Under the pieces are notes generated by a model, which worked only from the letters and a program-made list of their open reading frames with translations, searched no databases and had not been told where the DNA came from. A DNA stretch of 64,000 nucleotides, taken from contig JAEXLD010000027.1 of assembly GCA_023445445.1 (NCBI GenBank), positions 15,908-79,907 on the forward strand, written 5' to 3'. Every line of letters starts with the position of its first letter. Positions within the stretch are counted from its first letter, which is position 1. Shown piece by piece: positions 53,137 to 62,484 of this stretch. Source of the DNA: Bacillota bacterium. Lineage in GTDB: Bacteria > Bacillota > Clostridia > Clostridiales > Clostridiaceae. Both the position numbers and the translations under genes were made by a program.

Positions 53137-54051
53137 TTATAACATATTATTTCTTTGTAAATAATTGAATAGAGCTCCTATAAGGTTTGCATCATTTTCA
53201 AATTTACATTTTTCTATTGTTGGTCTTATTGTAGATTCTTCTACGCCATTCATTAATATGTCTAGCTTTTCATTTATTTTTTCTATAAAATCTTCTCTGC
53301 TGCTTATGGCTCCACCTATTACAATCTTTTCTGGGTCATACATATAGTATATATTAAATATTCCTATAGCATTATAATAATAGAAATCATCTATTGCATT
53401 AATACAAATTTCGTCTCCAGCTTCAGCTAATTCAAATATTTTTCTTCCATCAATATCTGCTTCTGTAATTCCCTTTTCATTAGCAACTCTTCTTAATAAA
53501 GCTCCTGTTGAACCTACATCGCTCCAAGTTTCGAAAGTTGAATTAATTCCATTTTTATTATTTACTAAAATATTATATCCAAATTCTCCACCTAAACGGT
53601 TATTTCCCTTATGAATTTTCTTATCTTTGATTACAGCTCCACCGATTCCAGTTCCACAAACAACAAAAAGCACATCACTATTATCCTTTGCAGTACCTCT
53701 CCAAACTTCACCTAAAGCTGCACAATTTGCATCATTTTCTATTTCTAAAGTTAAGCCTAAATCTTCTCCAAATATCTTCTTAAAATTAGGTCCATGAATA
53801 CAAGGTAAAGCACTTGCTCCACCAATTAATCCTGTGTCGCTATCTACTGCTCCTGGAGCACTAACAGCTACTCCTTCTATATTATACTCATCCTTTGCTT
53901 TTTCAATTTCTGAAATCATAGCTGACTTAAAATCATCAAAATTATCTCTTTCTGATTTATAACTTCCCTTTTTTATAAATTCTCCTTCTTCAGTTATAAT
54001 AGCATGCTTTACACTACTTCCACCGATATCAAATACAATATAATTCTTCAT
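53137..54051 (-). CDS. ROK family sugar kinase
   Basis: A 304-residue kinase. The phosphate-binding VFDIGGSSVKHAII is at the N-terminus, the catalytic Asp is in LEIENDANCAALGE, and VVCGTGIGGAVI binds ATP. The usual CXCGXXGC zinc motif of many ROK proteins is not obvious. There is no N-terminal helix-turn-helix, so this is a kinase and not a repressor. It follows the GH1 gene by 45 bases and would phosphorylate the glucose or mannose released by that enzyme. Confidence 0.88.
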   Translation of the reverse strand: MKNYIVFDIGGSSVKHAIITEEGEFIKKGSYKSERDNFDDFKSAMISEIEKAKDEYNIEGVAVSAPGAVDSDTGLIGGASALPCIHGPNFKKIFGEDLGLTLEIENDANCAALGEVWRGTAKDNSDVLFVVCGTGIGGAVIKDKKIHKGNNRLGGEFGYNILVNNKNGINSTFETWSDVGSTGALLRRVANEKGITEADIDGRKIFELAEAGDEICINAIDDFYYYNAIGIFNIYYMYDPEKIVIGGAISSREDFIEKINEKLDILMNGVEESTIRPTIEKCKFENDANLIGALFNYLQRNNML

Positions 54052-54096
54052 AAGTTGTCTCCCTCATATAAAATATTTAGACTTATTACAGTCTAT

Positions 54097-55497
54097 TTAA
54101 AACCCATTATTTTTAGAAACTTCTTTTATCCATTTTCCCGATTTCTTTATATTTTTCTTTTGTGTTTTTAAATCTACAGCTATATATCCGTATCTATTTT
54201 TATAAGCATTAGTCCATGACCAGCAATCTATAGGAGTCCATGAGTGATATCCAAAGCAATTAGAACCTTCTTCAATAGCCTTATGAAGATATCTTAAGTG
54301 CTCTTCTAAAAAATCTATTCTATAATCATCTTCTATATATCCTTCAGAATTTATAAATTTCTCTTCACCTTCAACTCCCATGCCATTTTCAGAAATATAC
54401 CATGGTATATTGTTATAGTTGTCCCTTATATTAATTCCTATATCATAAATAGCTTCAGGATATATCTCCCAACCTCTATAGATATTCATTCTTCTTCCTG
54501 GCATTTCATAATTGTCAAAGTATTTATCAGGCATCCATCCCTTTGAATTATCGAAGGTACTTTCCTTTGCCTTTACCCTTCTAGGCTGATAATAATTAAC
54601 ACCTAAAAAGTCTACAGTATATTTTTTTATAATATCTAATTCTTCATTTGTATATTCCCAAAGTACATTTTCATCCTTTAATAAATTTACTATCTCCTTT
54701 GGAAACTCTCCTTTTACAGCTGGATCTAAAAATGAATTATTAAAGAAGTTATTAGCAATTTTAGAAGCTGTTAAATCCTTTTCATTTTTAGCATCTCTTG
54801 GATATGCAGGGGTTAAATTTAATACTATACCAATTTGTCCATTATCTTTTCCGTATCCACCATCTTTATATTCCTTAATTACCTTAGCAGAAGCTAAATT
54901 TAAGTTATATACAACTTGCATTGCTTTTTTACCATCTACTAATTTAGGATAATGGAACTTATATAGATATTCTCCTTCAACTATAACTATTGGTTCATTG
55001 AAAGTTGTCCAATATTTAACCCTGTCTCCAAACAACTCAAAAGCTACCTTTGCAAATTTAACAAATAAATCTACAACATATTTTGATTCCCATCCACCAT
55101 ACTTTTCATACAATTCTACTGGTAAATCAAAATGATGCAAATTAATAACAGGAATCATTCCATTTTTAATAATTTCATCAATAACATTATTATAAAACTT
55201 TACTCCATCTTCATCAACTGTTCCACTTTCAAAATCCTTTATAAGTCTAGTCCATTGAATAGATGTTCTTAAGCTATTTAATCCTATTTCTCTAATCATA
55301 GCTATATCTTCTTTGTAGGAATTATAAAAATTTGATGCAACATCCGGTCCTACTCTATCAAAGAAAGCCTCTGGCTCTATTTCATACCAATAATCGAAAA
55401 GATTTTTATTCTTCTTATTAAAATTACCTTCACTTTGCGGTCCTGAAGTTGCTGATCCCCACCAAAATCCTTCGGGAAAAATATATTTATTTTCCAT
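54097..55497 (-). CDS. GH1 family beta-glucosidase / 6-phospho-beta-glucosidase
   Basis: A 466-residue cytoplasmic GH1 enzyme. It opens with FPEGFWWGSATSGPQSEG; the acid/base is Glu168 in TTFNEPI and the nucleophile Glu370 in ISENGMG. The region that separates phospho- from plain glucosidases reads CWSWTNAYKNRYGYIAVDLKTQKKNIKKSG; it lacks the usual EW aglycone pair of non-phospho enzymes, hinting at a phosphorylated substrate, but I could not settle this. No PTS genes lie in the window. It is flanked by its probable GntR regulator and a ROK kinase. Confidence 0.9.
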   Translation of the reverse strand: MENKYIFPEGFWWGSATSGPQSEGNFNKKNKNLFDYWYEIEPEAFFDRVGPDVASNFYNSYKEDIAMIREIGLNSLRTSIQWTRLIKDFESGTVDEDGVKFYNNVIDEIIKNGMIPVINLHHFDLPVELYEKYGGWESKYVVDLFVKFAKVAFELFGDRVKYWTTFNEPIVIVEGEYLYKFHYPKLVDGKKAMQVVYNLNLASAKVIKEYKDGGYGKDNGQIGIVLNLTPAYPRDAKNEKDLTASKIANNFFNNSFLDPAVKGEFPKEIVNLLKDENVLWEYTNEELDIIKKYTVDFLGVNYYQPRRVKAKESTFDNSKGWMPDKYFDNYEMPGRRMNIYRGWEIYPEAIYDIGINIRDNYNNIPWYISENGMGVEGEEKFINSEGYIEDDYRIDFLEEHLRYLHKAIEEGSNCFGYHSWTPIDCWSWTNAYKNRYGYIAVDLKTQKKNIKKSGKWIKEVSKNNGF

Positions 55498-55610
55498 ATT
55501 CCCTCTCCTCCTCTAAATATTATAAATAAATTATATCTACTCCCTCAAAATATGTCTATACTTTTAGGATAAATATATATATTATTCTTATAGTTAAAAA
55601 AAGGCTATAA

Positions 55611-56321
55611 TTATTTAATAATTATAGCTTTAAATTCATGGGTATCATATCTATGTCTTGAAAAAGAATATTCGAATACTTTACCGTTATCTAAATATCC
55701 ACTTCTTTCTATTTCAAGTACAGGTTCATCACTTAGTAATTTTAAGTATTTTTTATCTAAATCGTCAGATTTTCTAGCTCTAGCTATTGAATGGCAGCTT
55801 TGTATCTTATAATTTAATTTATCTTCTATATAACTATAAATAGATCCTTCAACATCAGCCTTCTTTATTGAAGGGAAAAGATATAATGGCATATATGTTT
55901 TTTCTATAACAATTGCTTTTCCATCTACATATCTAACTCTATGAATAAAACAAACAAAATCATCTTCTTCAATTTTTAGATTTTCAGAAACCTTCTTATC
56001 TGCACTTATAATTTTAAAATCTAATATTTTAGTTTCTACATTATGTCCAACCATAGTTGCTGTTAATCCTAAAAATTGATTTTGAATAGATAGGTCCTCT
56101 ATTTCATCTTGTGAAATATCCTTTACAAAGGTTCCTGCTCCTCTTCTTTTTACTATTAACCCTTCAACAACTAGTAAATCTAATGCCTTTTTTACAGTCA
56201 TTTTACTAGCATTAAATTTTTCACAGATATCTTTTTCAAAAGGTAATTGATCGTTAGCTTTATATTCTCCATTAAATATTTTATGTTTTATGGAAGCTGC
56301 TATTTCCTGATATTTAGTCAT
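55611..56321 (-). CDS. GntR-family regulator (HutC/UTRA type)
   Basis: A 236-residue regulator. The N-terminal winged helix (about 1-68) includes EKDICEKFNASKMTVKKALDLLVVEGLIVKRRGAGTFV. The C-terminal UTRA effector domain (about 90-235) ends VFEYSFSRHRYDTHEF. Members near GH1 genes usually bind a sugar phosphate and repress the operon. The gene lies directly upstream of the GH1 gene. Confidence 0.92.
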   Translation of the reverse strand: MTKYQEIAASIKHKIFNGEYKANDQLPFEKDICEKFNASKMTVKKALDLLVVEGLIVKRRGAGTFVKDISQDEIEDLSIQNQFLGLTATMVGHNVETKILDFKIISADKKVSENLKIEEDDFVCFIHRVRYVDGKAIVIEKTYMPLYLFPSIKKADVEGSIYSYIEDKLNYKIQSCHSIARARKSDDLDKKYLKLLSDEPVLEIERSGYLDNGKVFEYSFSRHRYDTHEFKAIIIK

Positions 56322-56350
56322 TTATTATCCCCTTCTCTACTATTGAATGC

Positions 56351-56382
56351 ATATACTATATATTATAAATTATAAAGTATAT
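56351..56382. promoter_or_regulatory. Inverted repeat upstream of the GntR gene
   Basis: ATATACT (56351-56357) and AGTATAT (56376-56382) flank 18 AT-rich bases, about 30 bases upstream of the regulator start; a candidate operator. A second palindrome, CAATTAAAA/TTTTAATTG (about 56390-56416), lies between it and the manA stop and has no T-run. Confidence 0.4.
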
Positions 56383-56439
56383 ATCTACAATTAAAAAGCT
56401 TTAACTTTTAATTGTGGAATTATTTCATAGTAATTAGTA

Positions 56440-57378
56440 TTAAACTACTGGATAACTCTTTAATACTTTAATTTTCCCTTTGATTTTATAACTTCCTAAA
56501 GTTGCTGGAATTAAGAAGCTGTCACCCATTTTTATATTTTCTAGGAAGTCCTTACCTTCAATTGTTCCTTCTCCTTCAACACAAGTATACATATCAAAGT
56601 TATCTTCATTACTTTTATCAAAATACTCACTATCTATTGATATTTTTTCTATTCCAAAATATTGATTTTTGCAAAGAATACTTTGTGAATATCCTTCATG
56701 CTTAACTTCTTCCTTCTCACTTAAATTTTCACATTGAAGGTCAAAATTAATAACATCAAGAGCTTTATCAACATGAATTTCTCTTGGTCTTCCATAATCA
56801 TAAACTCTATAAGTTACATCACTATTTTGTTGGATTTCTGCTATAATAACTCCTTCACAAATAGCATGAACTAATCCACTATTTATTAAGAAACAATCTC
56901 CTTTTTTAACTTTAATTTTATTTAAACACTCTTCAACTGTATTATTCTTTATTGCTGATTCAAATTCTTCTTTGGTACAATTTTTTGTTCCTACTATTAA
57001 AGAAGCCCCTGGTTTTGCATCAATAACATACCACGCTTCAGTCTTACCATAATCTCCTTCATACTTTGCTGCATATTCATCTCCTGGATGAACTTGTACT
57101 GATAACTTTTCCTTTGAATTTATTAATTTAATAAGTAATGGGAATTTTTCTAATGTTACTTTATTACCAACTAAAGCATGTCCAAATCTATTTATTAACT
57201 CATCAAATTTAATTCCTTTTAATTCTCCATTTGCAACTACACCTGTTCCATTTGGATGACAAGCTATATCCCAGCTTTCTCCTATTTCTCCTTCAGGTAT
57301 ATTATTTCTAAAGCTTTCAAAATCTCTTCCACCCCATATTTTTTCGTAATATAAATTTTCAAATTTAATTGGATACAT
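56440..57378 (-). CDS. manA: Class I mannose-6-phosphate isomerase
   Basis: A 312-residue cupin isomerase that interconverts mannose 6-phosphate and fructose 6-phosphate. It opens YYEKIWGGRDFE. The zinc ligands are in VQVHPGDEYA, KTEAWYV and NSGLVHAI, and the catalytic Arg is in QNSDVTYRVYDYGR. The ATG at 57378 has AAGGGAGG seven bases upstream; a longer frame to 57423 lacks one. This short form is typical of Firmicutes. It lies between the HAD phosphatase and the GntR gene and would feed mannose into glycolysis. Confidence 0.94.
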   Translation of the reverse strand: MYPIKFENLYYEKIWGGRDFESFRNNIPEGEIGESWDIACHPNGTGVVANGELKGIKFDELINRFGHALVGNKVTLEKFPLLIKLINSKEKLSVQVHPGDEYAAKYEGDYGKTEAWYVIDAKPGASLIVGTKNCTKEEFESAIKNNTVEECLNKIKVKKGDCFLINSGLVHAICEGVIIAEIQQNSDVTYRVYDYGRPREIHVDKALDVINFDLQCENLSEKEEVKHEGYSQSILCKNQYFGIEKISIDSEYFDKSNEDNFDMYTCVEGEGTIEGKDFLENIKMGDSFLIPATLGSYKIKGKIKVLKSYPVV

Positions 57379-57415
57379 AATTTTCCTCCCTTTAAGTAAA
57401 AATATATATTTTATG

Positions 57416-58180
57416 TTAATCAACTAAGATAAATTTTTCAATACATTCTGCAACTGATGAAACTATATGCTCTGAATATCTTTTTAGTTCATCTTCAGCA
57501 TAATGAAAGGTAAATGAATGTTTTACAGCTTCAAACATACTAACATCATTCCATGAATCCCCTATAGCATAAACATTCTCTTCAGTAATTTGTTCTTTTT
57601 CTATCAAATTCTTTAAAGCATTTCCTTTTGAACATCCTAAGGGAACTATATCTATGTATTTATCATTCCTGTAAGCAATAATACTATCTCCATATTTTTT
57701 ATTTATTTTATTTTTAATATTTTCAATTTCATTTATTTCCTTAATAGGACTATACAAAGTAATTAAACTTATTCCTTCATCTATTTCTTTAAATGAATTT
57801 ACCCTTATTTTAATAGGATATGGCAAATCATCACCCTCTGTTAATATATATGTAACATATCCTGATTCTAAAGAAATAAAAGTATTATTATCAAATACAT
57901 TTTCAAGAATATTTTCTATAATATTTTTTTCTATAAATCTTTGCTCAATTATATTTTCTAATGAATCTATAACCAATGCTCCATTTAATAATATATAATA
58001 ATTTGCAATTATATTGTTTTCTTCTTTTAACATGCCTATTCCATTATAAGGTCTTCCAGTTGAAATTACTAATAGGTTTCCTTCCTTTTGAAGTTTATAA
58101 ACAAAATCATTATTTTCTTCAGTAACTTTATTATCCTTTAATAAAGTTCCATCTAAATCTGTAGCTAATAACTTTCTCAT
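57416..58180 (-). CDS. Cof-type HAD-IIB family phosphatase
   Basis: A 254-residue HAD phosphatase. Motif I LLATDLDGTLL is at residues 4-14, STGRP carries motif II, and GDSWNDVSMFEAV near residue 203 is motif IV. It has a C2b cap. The ATG at 58180 has GGAGG five bases upstream. It is the first gene of the second sugar cluster, 37 bases before manA, and probably acts on a sugar phosphate. It is related to, but distinct from, the HAD gene at 7471. Confidence 0.88.
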   Translation of the reverse strand: MRKLLATDLDGTLLKDNKVTEENNDFVYKLQKEGNLLVISTGRPYNGIGMLKEENNIIANYYILLNGALVIDSLENIIEQRFIEKNIIENILENVFDNNTFISLESGYVTYILTEGDDLPYPIKIRVNSFKEIDEGISLITLYSPIKEINEIENIKNKINKKYGDSIIAYRNDKYIDIVPLGCSKGNALKNLIEKEQITEENVYAIGDSWNDVSMFEAVKHSFTFHYAEDELKRYSEHIVSSVAECIEKFILVD

Positions 58181-58333
58181 TTTAACCTCCATAACTCTTT
58201 TACTCAATATTATTTTACCATAATTTATCAAACCTCACTTGTAAATTTTATTTTACCAATAGAATATTAGAAGATAATACTAGGAATTAAAAATCCTTTC
58301 TTTCAAATAATAATATTATAAGGAGGGTTTAAT

Positions 58334-58540
58334 ATGTCAAATATAAATAGCAAAAAAACTTATTTACCAAATGAAAGAACTGGTTATGCCCCAGAAGAAC
58401 ATGCTTTAATAAGTCATGGGAAAATAGAAGGTCCATCTTCAATATTACCAAGCACTGTAGAGGACCCTATAGTTGTAAATAATATTTCATATATGGAGTT
58501 TGATTATACAGAACAGCCAGAAGTAGACTTAGATGACTAG
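58334..58540 (+). CDS. Small hypothetical protein, 68 residues
   Basis: Not recognised. It is short, hydrophilic and acidic at the end (EQPEVDLDD), with no Cys, no membrane segment and many Pro, Asn and Ser residues, so it may be unstructured. A clear AAGGAGGG site precedes the ATG. A second tiny gene follows 42 bases later in the same direction, and the two probably form an operon. The acidic/basic contrast between the two products might indicate a pair. Confidence 0.65.
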   Translation: MSNINSKKTYLPNERTGYAPEEHALISHGKIEGPSSILPSTVEDPIVVNNISYMEFDYTEQPEVDLDD

Positions 58541-58582
58541 AAGTTTTTATTATGATAATAGATTTATAGGAGGATGATATAA

Positions 58583-58747
58583 ATGGCTAAATCTAATAAC
58601 AAGAAAAAAAGAACTAATGGAACAATTCCTATGAAAAATAAAGATTTTGCTACACCAATAAAACCAAATAATCAATCAGCTTCCTTTGATTATAGCTTTG
58701 ATAGGGAGCACATAGATAGAGTAAGTAAAACAAATCAGTTTTATTAA
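58583..58747 (+). CDS. Small basic hypothetical protein, 54 residues
   Basis: Too short for usual gene calls but well supported: AGGAGG nine bases before the ATG, coding-like composition and a strong terminator 30 bases after the stop. It starts MAKSNNKKKRTNG, a basic Lys/Asn-rich head, and ends FDREHIDRVSKTNQFY. It has no Cys or hydrophobic segment. It is probably expressed with the 68-residue gene upstream. I do not assign a function; a small DNA-, RNA- or spore-associated protein would fit the composition but is not demonstrated. Confidence 0.6.
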   Translation: MAKSNNKKKRTNGTIPMKNKDFATPIKPNNQSASFDYSFDREHIDRVSKTNQFY

Positions 58748-58778
58748 TATTTAATAATTATATTTAATAATTATTTTT

Positions 58779-58838
58779 GATAACCACTTAATTATCTTTT
58801 TTTTATACCGATAATTAAAATGGTTATCTTTTTTTATT
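58779..58838 (+). terminator. Terminator after the small gene pair
   Basis: GATAACCA-c-TTAATTATC pairs with GATAATTAA-aa-TGGTTATC (58779 to 58828), followed by TTTTTTT. Confidence 0.85.
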
Positions 58839-58874
58839 TAAACAAATTATTTTTCATAATATAAGGAGATTGGT

Positions 58875-60614
58875 ATGAAGAAAAAATCAAAAAACAAGGC
58901 TACTAAACTAAAAATAATGAATAGGATTTCATTCAAACTTATAACTACCTTTACTCTAATGATTATTTTATTACTATTTATTTGGGGACTGGGGATTTTT
59001 AGTATTAAGAAAATTAATGTAGAAAGTAAAAATCTTTATCTAAATAATACTCTTGGAATTTCATATATAAATGAATTAAGCGAGAATTCTACATACAATT
59101 ATCTTAGTAGTAAGCTAATCATCAGCATAAATGATAATATTGAGAAAAAAACAATAATTCAGAACATAACTTTTAATAATACTCGTAATGAAGAACTAAT
59201 TAGATTATATGAAGATACTATTAATTCTGATGAAAATAGACAAAGATTTGATGCAATAATTGAAAGTATAAAAAGTAATGCTGAAACTTCTGACAAAATT
59301 ATAGATTTAGTTAATGCTAATAAACTTGAAGAAGCAGCAACTTATATTAAAACTTTAGATAACTTAAGAAATGACCTTAATATTAAGTTAAATAGATTAG
59401 TTGAATTAAATAATACCTGGGCTGAAGATGCTCTTAAGGAAAATGAAACTATCTATAATAACTCAAATAGATTATCTGCTATCGTCCTAGTAGTATCATT
59501 AATAATAGGATTAGTATCAGCAATAGGAATAACTTCTAGAATATCAAAATCTCTAAAGAAAGTATTAAATTTATCAGATAGATTATCTAAGTATGACCTG
59601 TCTGAAAATATACAAATTAAGCATAAGGATGAATTTGGTGAAATTTCAAATGCCTTAAATATAGCACAAGAAAATTTGAAAAATATAATAAATACTGTTA
59701 TTAATACTACTAAAAATGTTAATTCATCTAGTCAAGATTTTGCTGTTGGAATTGAAGAAATTACCTTCCAGTTTGATCAAATTAATGCGGCTACACAGGA
59801 TATCAATTCTACTATTCAAGAAACTGGCGCAATTACAGAAGAATTAGCTGCTTCTATAATGGAAGTTTCCTCAAGCATAGAAGTCCTTTCTGAAAAAGCT
59901 AACGATGGTAATATGAATGCTGAAAAGATTCAAAGAAGATCTACAAAAATTAAAGATAATACTGAATATGTAATTAAAAATACTAATTCTATTTATAAAG
60001 ATTTTGAAAGTGATATAAAATCTTCAATGGAAAAGGTAAATGTAGTTAATGAAATAGTAAGTATGGCAAACTCCATTGAAGAAATTGCTGAACAAACAAA
60101 TCTTTTAGCATTAAATGCAGCTATTGAAGCAGCTCGTGCAGGTGAGCAAGGAAAAGGCTTTGCTGTAGTAGCTGAAGAAGTTAGAGTTCTTGCTGAACAA
60201 TCTAAGGCTTCTGTTCAAAATGTTAAGAATACAATAAATGAAGTAAAATCAGCCTTTAATGATATCACTAGCAGTAGTAATAATCTTTTAAACTTTATTG
60301 ATACAGAAATAATGACAGAATTTAATAAATTTATAGATGTTGGTGATAAATACGAAAAGGATGGACTATTTATAAGGGAAATGAGTGAAAATATAGCTGC
60401 TATGTCTGAAGAAGTTTCAGCAACTATGTCTGAATTAAGTGATGCTATCCATGCCTTAGCTGATATGTCACAAAATTCATCTGGTAATGTTGATAATGTA
60501 AAAACTAGCATATCTGAAACTACAGAAACAGTAATAACTATGGTAGATACTGCTACAAGTCAAGTTGAAGTATCTCAAGAACTTCTTGACCTTGTATCAA
60601 AATTTAAAATTTAA
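58875..60614 (+). CDS. Methyl-accepting chemotaxis protein
   Basis: A 579-residue transmembrane receptor. Membrane segment 1 (about 21-46) and segment 2 (about 197-219) flank a helical extracellular sensor of about 150 residues, four-helix-bundle type. A HAMP domain (about 220-272) follows. The cytoplasmic coiled-coil hairpin has its tip at EIAEQTNLLALNAAIEAARAGEQ near residues 400-420, the CheA/CheW contact region. It has no CheR-binding C-terminal pentapeptide. The ligand is unknown. It is monocistronic. Confidence 0.93.
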   Translation: MKKKSKNKATKLKIMNRISFKLITTFTLMIILLLFIWGLGIFSIKKINVESKNLYLNNTLGISYINELSENSTYNYLSSKLIISINDNIEKKTIIQNITFNNTRNEELIRLYEDTINSDENRQRFDAIIESIKSNAETSDKIIDLVNANKLEEAATYIKTLDNLRNDLNIKLNRLVELNNTWAEDALKENETIYNNSNRLSAIVLVVSLIIGLVSAIGITSRISKSLKKVLNLSDRLSKYDLSENIQIKHKDEFGEISNALNIAQENLKNIINTVINTTKNVNSSSQDFAVGIEEITFQFDQINAATQDINSTIQETGAITEELAASIMEVSSSIEVLSEKANDGNMNAEKIQRRSTKIKDNTEYVIKNTNSIYKDFESDIKSSMEKVNVVNEIVSMANSIEEIAEQTNLLALNAAIEAARAGEQGKGFAVVAEEVRVLAEQSKASVQNVKNTINEVKSAFNDITSSSNNLLNFIDTEIMTEFNKFIDVGDKYEKDGLFIREMSENIAAMSEEVSATMSELSDAIHALADMSQNSSGNVDNVKTSISETTETVITMVDTATSQVEVSQELLDLVSKFKI

Positions 60615-60644
60615 ATCTTTTTATAATTTAGGGACAGTAATTAG

Positions 60645-60690
60645 GGGACAGTAGTTAGTTTTGTGTAAAAACAAAACTAACTACTGTCCC
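60645..60690. terminator. Perfect 20-bp hairpin between convergent genes
   Basis: GGGACAGTAGTTAGTTTTGT (60645-60664) and its exact complement (60671-60690) flank a GTAAAA loop. A partial direct copy, GGGACAGTAATTAG, precedes it at 60631-60644. Weak T-runs lie on both sides, so it may terminate both flanking genes. The GGGACAG end is reminiscent of REP-type palindromes moved by RAYT transposases, though no such gene is here. Confidence 0.75.
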
Positions 60691-60700
60691 TTACAACTTT

Positions 60701-61045
60701 TTATTCATTTGTAGCTTTTCTATTTCTCATAATTTTTTGTCCAGTTCCATTACAATTACCATTACCTTTATTTTCTGAATTATAACCATATCTATTTCCT
60801 TGTCCTAGTCCTTCATTATTTCCATTATGATGTTCTTCATAATATGGACAATCTGGATTTCCTAATCCCTTATTTTCTTCACTGTAGTAAGGACAATTTT
60901 TGTTTCCATAAGTAGTATTTTCTTCTGTATTTGTACTTGTTTCATTTACTGTAGTATCTTCATTGGTTTCTGCTGCAAAGGCTGCAACACTACCTCCAAC
61001 TATAATTACAGACATTAAAGCAATTGATAAAGCTAATTTTTTCAT
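60701..61045 (-). CDS. Small secreted Cys/Tyr/Asn-rich protein
   Basis: A 114-residue exported protein. The signal peptide (MKKLALSIALMSVIIVGG to AAFA) is followed by a Thr/Glu/Asn-rich stretch and two copies of a CPYY motif: GNKNCPYYSEENKGLG and GNPDCPYYEEHHNG. A Gly/Asn/Tyr tail follows. The two Cys and adjacent Tyr, Glu and His could bind metal or form a disulfide. The ATG at 61045 is ten bases from AGGAGG; two ATGs just upstream are too close to it. It lies right after a histidine-kinase/response-regulator pair in the same direction, suggesting a regulated or accessory protein. Family unknown. Confidence 0.75.
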   Translation of the reverse strand: MKKLALSIALMSVIIVGGSVAAFAAETNEDTTVNETSTNTEENTTYGNKNCPYYSEENKGLGNPDCPYYEEHHNGNNEGLGQGNRYGYNSENKGNGNCNGTGQKIMRNRKATNE

Positions 61046-61134
61046 AATCATCATTCCTCCTAACTTCTTTATATCTATATAATAGTTAGTAATTTTTATA
61101 GTATAATGATTAATTTGTGATTAATTTGTGAAAA

Positions 61135-62484
61135 CTATCTCTTTATTAAATTAATTGGGATAATAAAGTAAAACTCACAGCCTTCCATATACCTACTTCT
61201 AATTCCATAAGGAAAATTATGTACTGTAAGTACTTCTTTTGAAATAGCTAATCCTAATCCCATTCCGCCACTTTTTTCTCCTTTATAATATCTATCCCAT
61301 ATATTTTTTTCATCAGTTTCATTTATACCTACTCCATAATCCTTAACATAAACTTCTATTCCTTCTACTACATTTCTTACTCCTAGAATGATATCTTTAT
61401 CACTTTTAGAATGCTTTATAGCATTAGTTATAAAGTTACTTAAAACCCTATATAAATACCTATTATCAATAGGTACTAATAATTTATCTTCTTCTATTTC
61501 ATTTTTTAAAATTAGCCTTGTATTTAAATTCAATGTATTTTTAAATTTGTAATAACTTTCTTCAATAAATTCTATAAAATCAGTATCTTTAGGATTTATA
61601 ATACTCTTATTTTCTCTAATCTTGCTTAATACTAATATCTCATTTACTAAGTCAACTAATATATCTACTTCGTCTATTATATTTTTAGCATATTCTGTTA
61701 ATTCCTTTCCCTCAACTAATCCATCTTTTATAACTTCACTATTGGCTCTTATAACAGTTAAAGGTGTTTTTAAATCATGAGTAACGTTGCTAATAAATTC
61801 CCTTTGAAGTCTATCTTTTATTTCAAGCTTCTGAGACATTTTATCAATACTAGTATTTAATTCTTCAATTTCATCCTTAGTATTAATATCTAACCCCTTT
61901 GAATATATTCCTTTTGAAATATTATCAGCCCTTTTTTGTAATTCTACTATTGGCTCTGAAAATTTCTTTCCCATATATAAGGCACTAATACTTGAAATTA
62001 TAATTGAAATTAAAAATATTAAAGCCATTATAAGGTTAACACTTTTTATTAAGGACCTTATTTCTTCAAAGCCTTTAAATACTACTATATCCCCATATTC
62101 TGTTGTAATTTTTACTCCTATATAGGTATTATTATTTTTATCTTTAAATATTTCCTTACCACTAATGCTAGTAAAATCAATATCCTTAATATGATTATTC
62201 ATTCCACCCATTTGTGCCATGTGGCCTTTTCCATTTCCACTTGGTTTACACATGTTTATAATTGAATCAGCATCAATTAATACAGCATAAATATTAGCTA
62301 AATCTACCTTTGTATCATTTTTTGCTGCTTCTAAAACATACTCACTTACTTTCTCTAGATCAGAATATTCATTGTTAATATAAAGCTTTGGAAGAATAAA
62401 TGATGTTAGTATTATTCCTACTACTGCCACTATTAAATTAATTATAATCATGTATTTAATTATTCTTTTACCTATCTTATTCAT
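61135..62484 (-). CDS. Membrane sensor histidine kinase (OmpR-partner type)
   Basis: A 449-residue kinase. Membrane segment 1 (about 9-30) and segment 2 (about 140-163) flank a 110-residue outside sensor. That sensor holds a Met/His/Gly-rich stretch, GHMAQMGGMNNH near residues 83-94, which resembles copper- or silver-binding segments. A HAMP domain (about 165-215), the H-box FISNVTHDLKTPLT (His near 227) and an HATPase domain with NAIKHSK, DYGVGI and GMGLGLAI follow. The ATG overlaps the response-regulator stop (ATGAATAA). Metal sensing is my inference from the Met/His stretch. Confidence 0.92.
   Translation of the reverse strand: MNKIGKRIIKYMIIINLIVAVVGIILTSFILPKLYINNEYSDLEKVSEYVLEAAKNDTKVDLANIYAVLIDADSIINMCKPSGNGKGHMAQMGGMNNHIKDIDFTSISGKEIFKDKNNNTYIGVKITTEYGDIVVFKGFEEIRSLIKSVNLIMALIFLISIIISSISALYMGKKFSEPIVELQKRADNISKGIYSKGLDINTKDEIEELNTSIDKMSQKLEIKDRLQREFISNVTHDLKTPLTVIRANSEVIKDGLVEGKELTEYAKNIIDEVDILVDLVNEILVLSKIRENKSIINPKDTDFIEFIEESYYKFKNTLNLNTRLILKNEIEEDKLLVPIDNRYLYRVLSNFITNAIKHSKSDKDIILGVRNVVEGIEVYVKDYGVGINETDEKNIWDRYYKGEKSGGMGLGLAISKEVLTVHNFPYGIRSRYMEGCEFYFIIPINLIKR

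Noticed and set aside
60215..60511. Minus-strand ORF inside the chemotaxis receptor gene
   Set aside because: It is the antisense shadow of a regular coiled-coil coding region.
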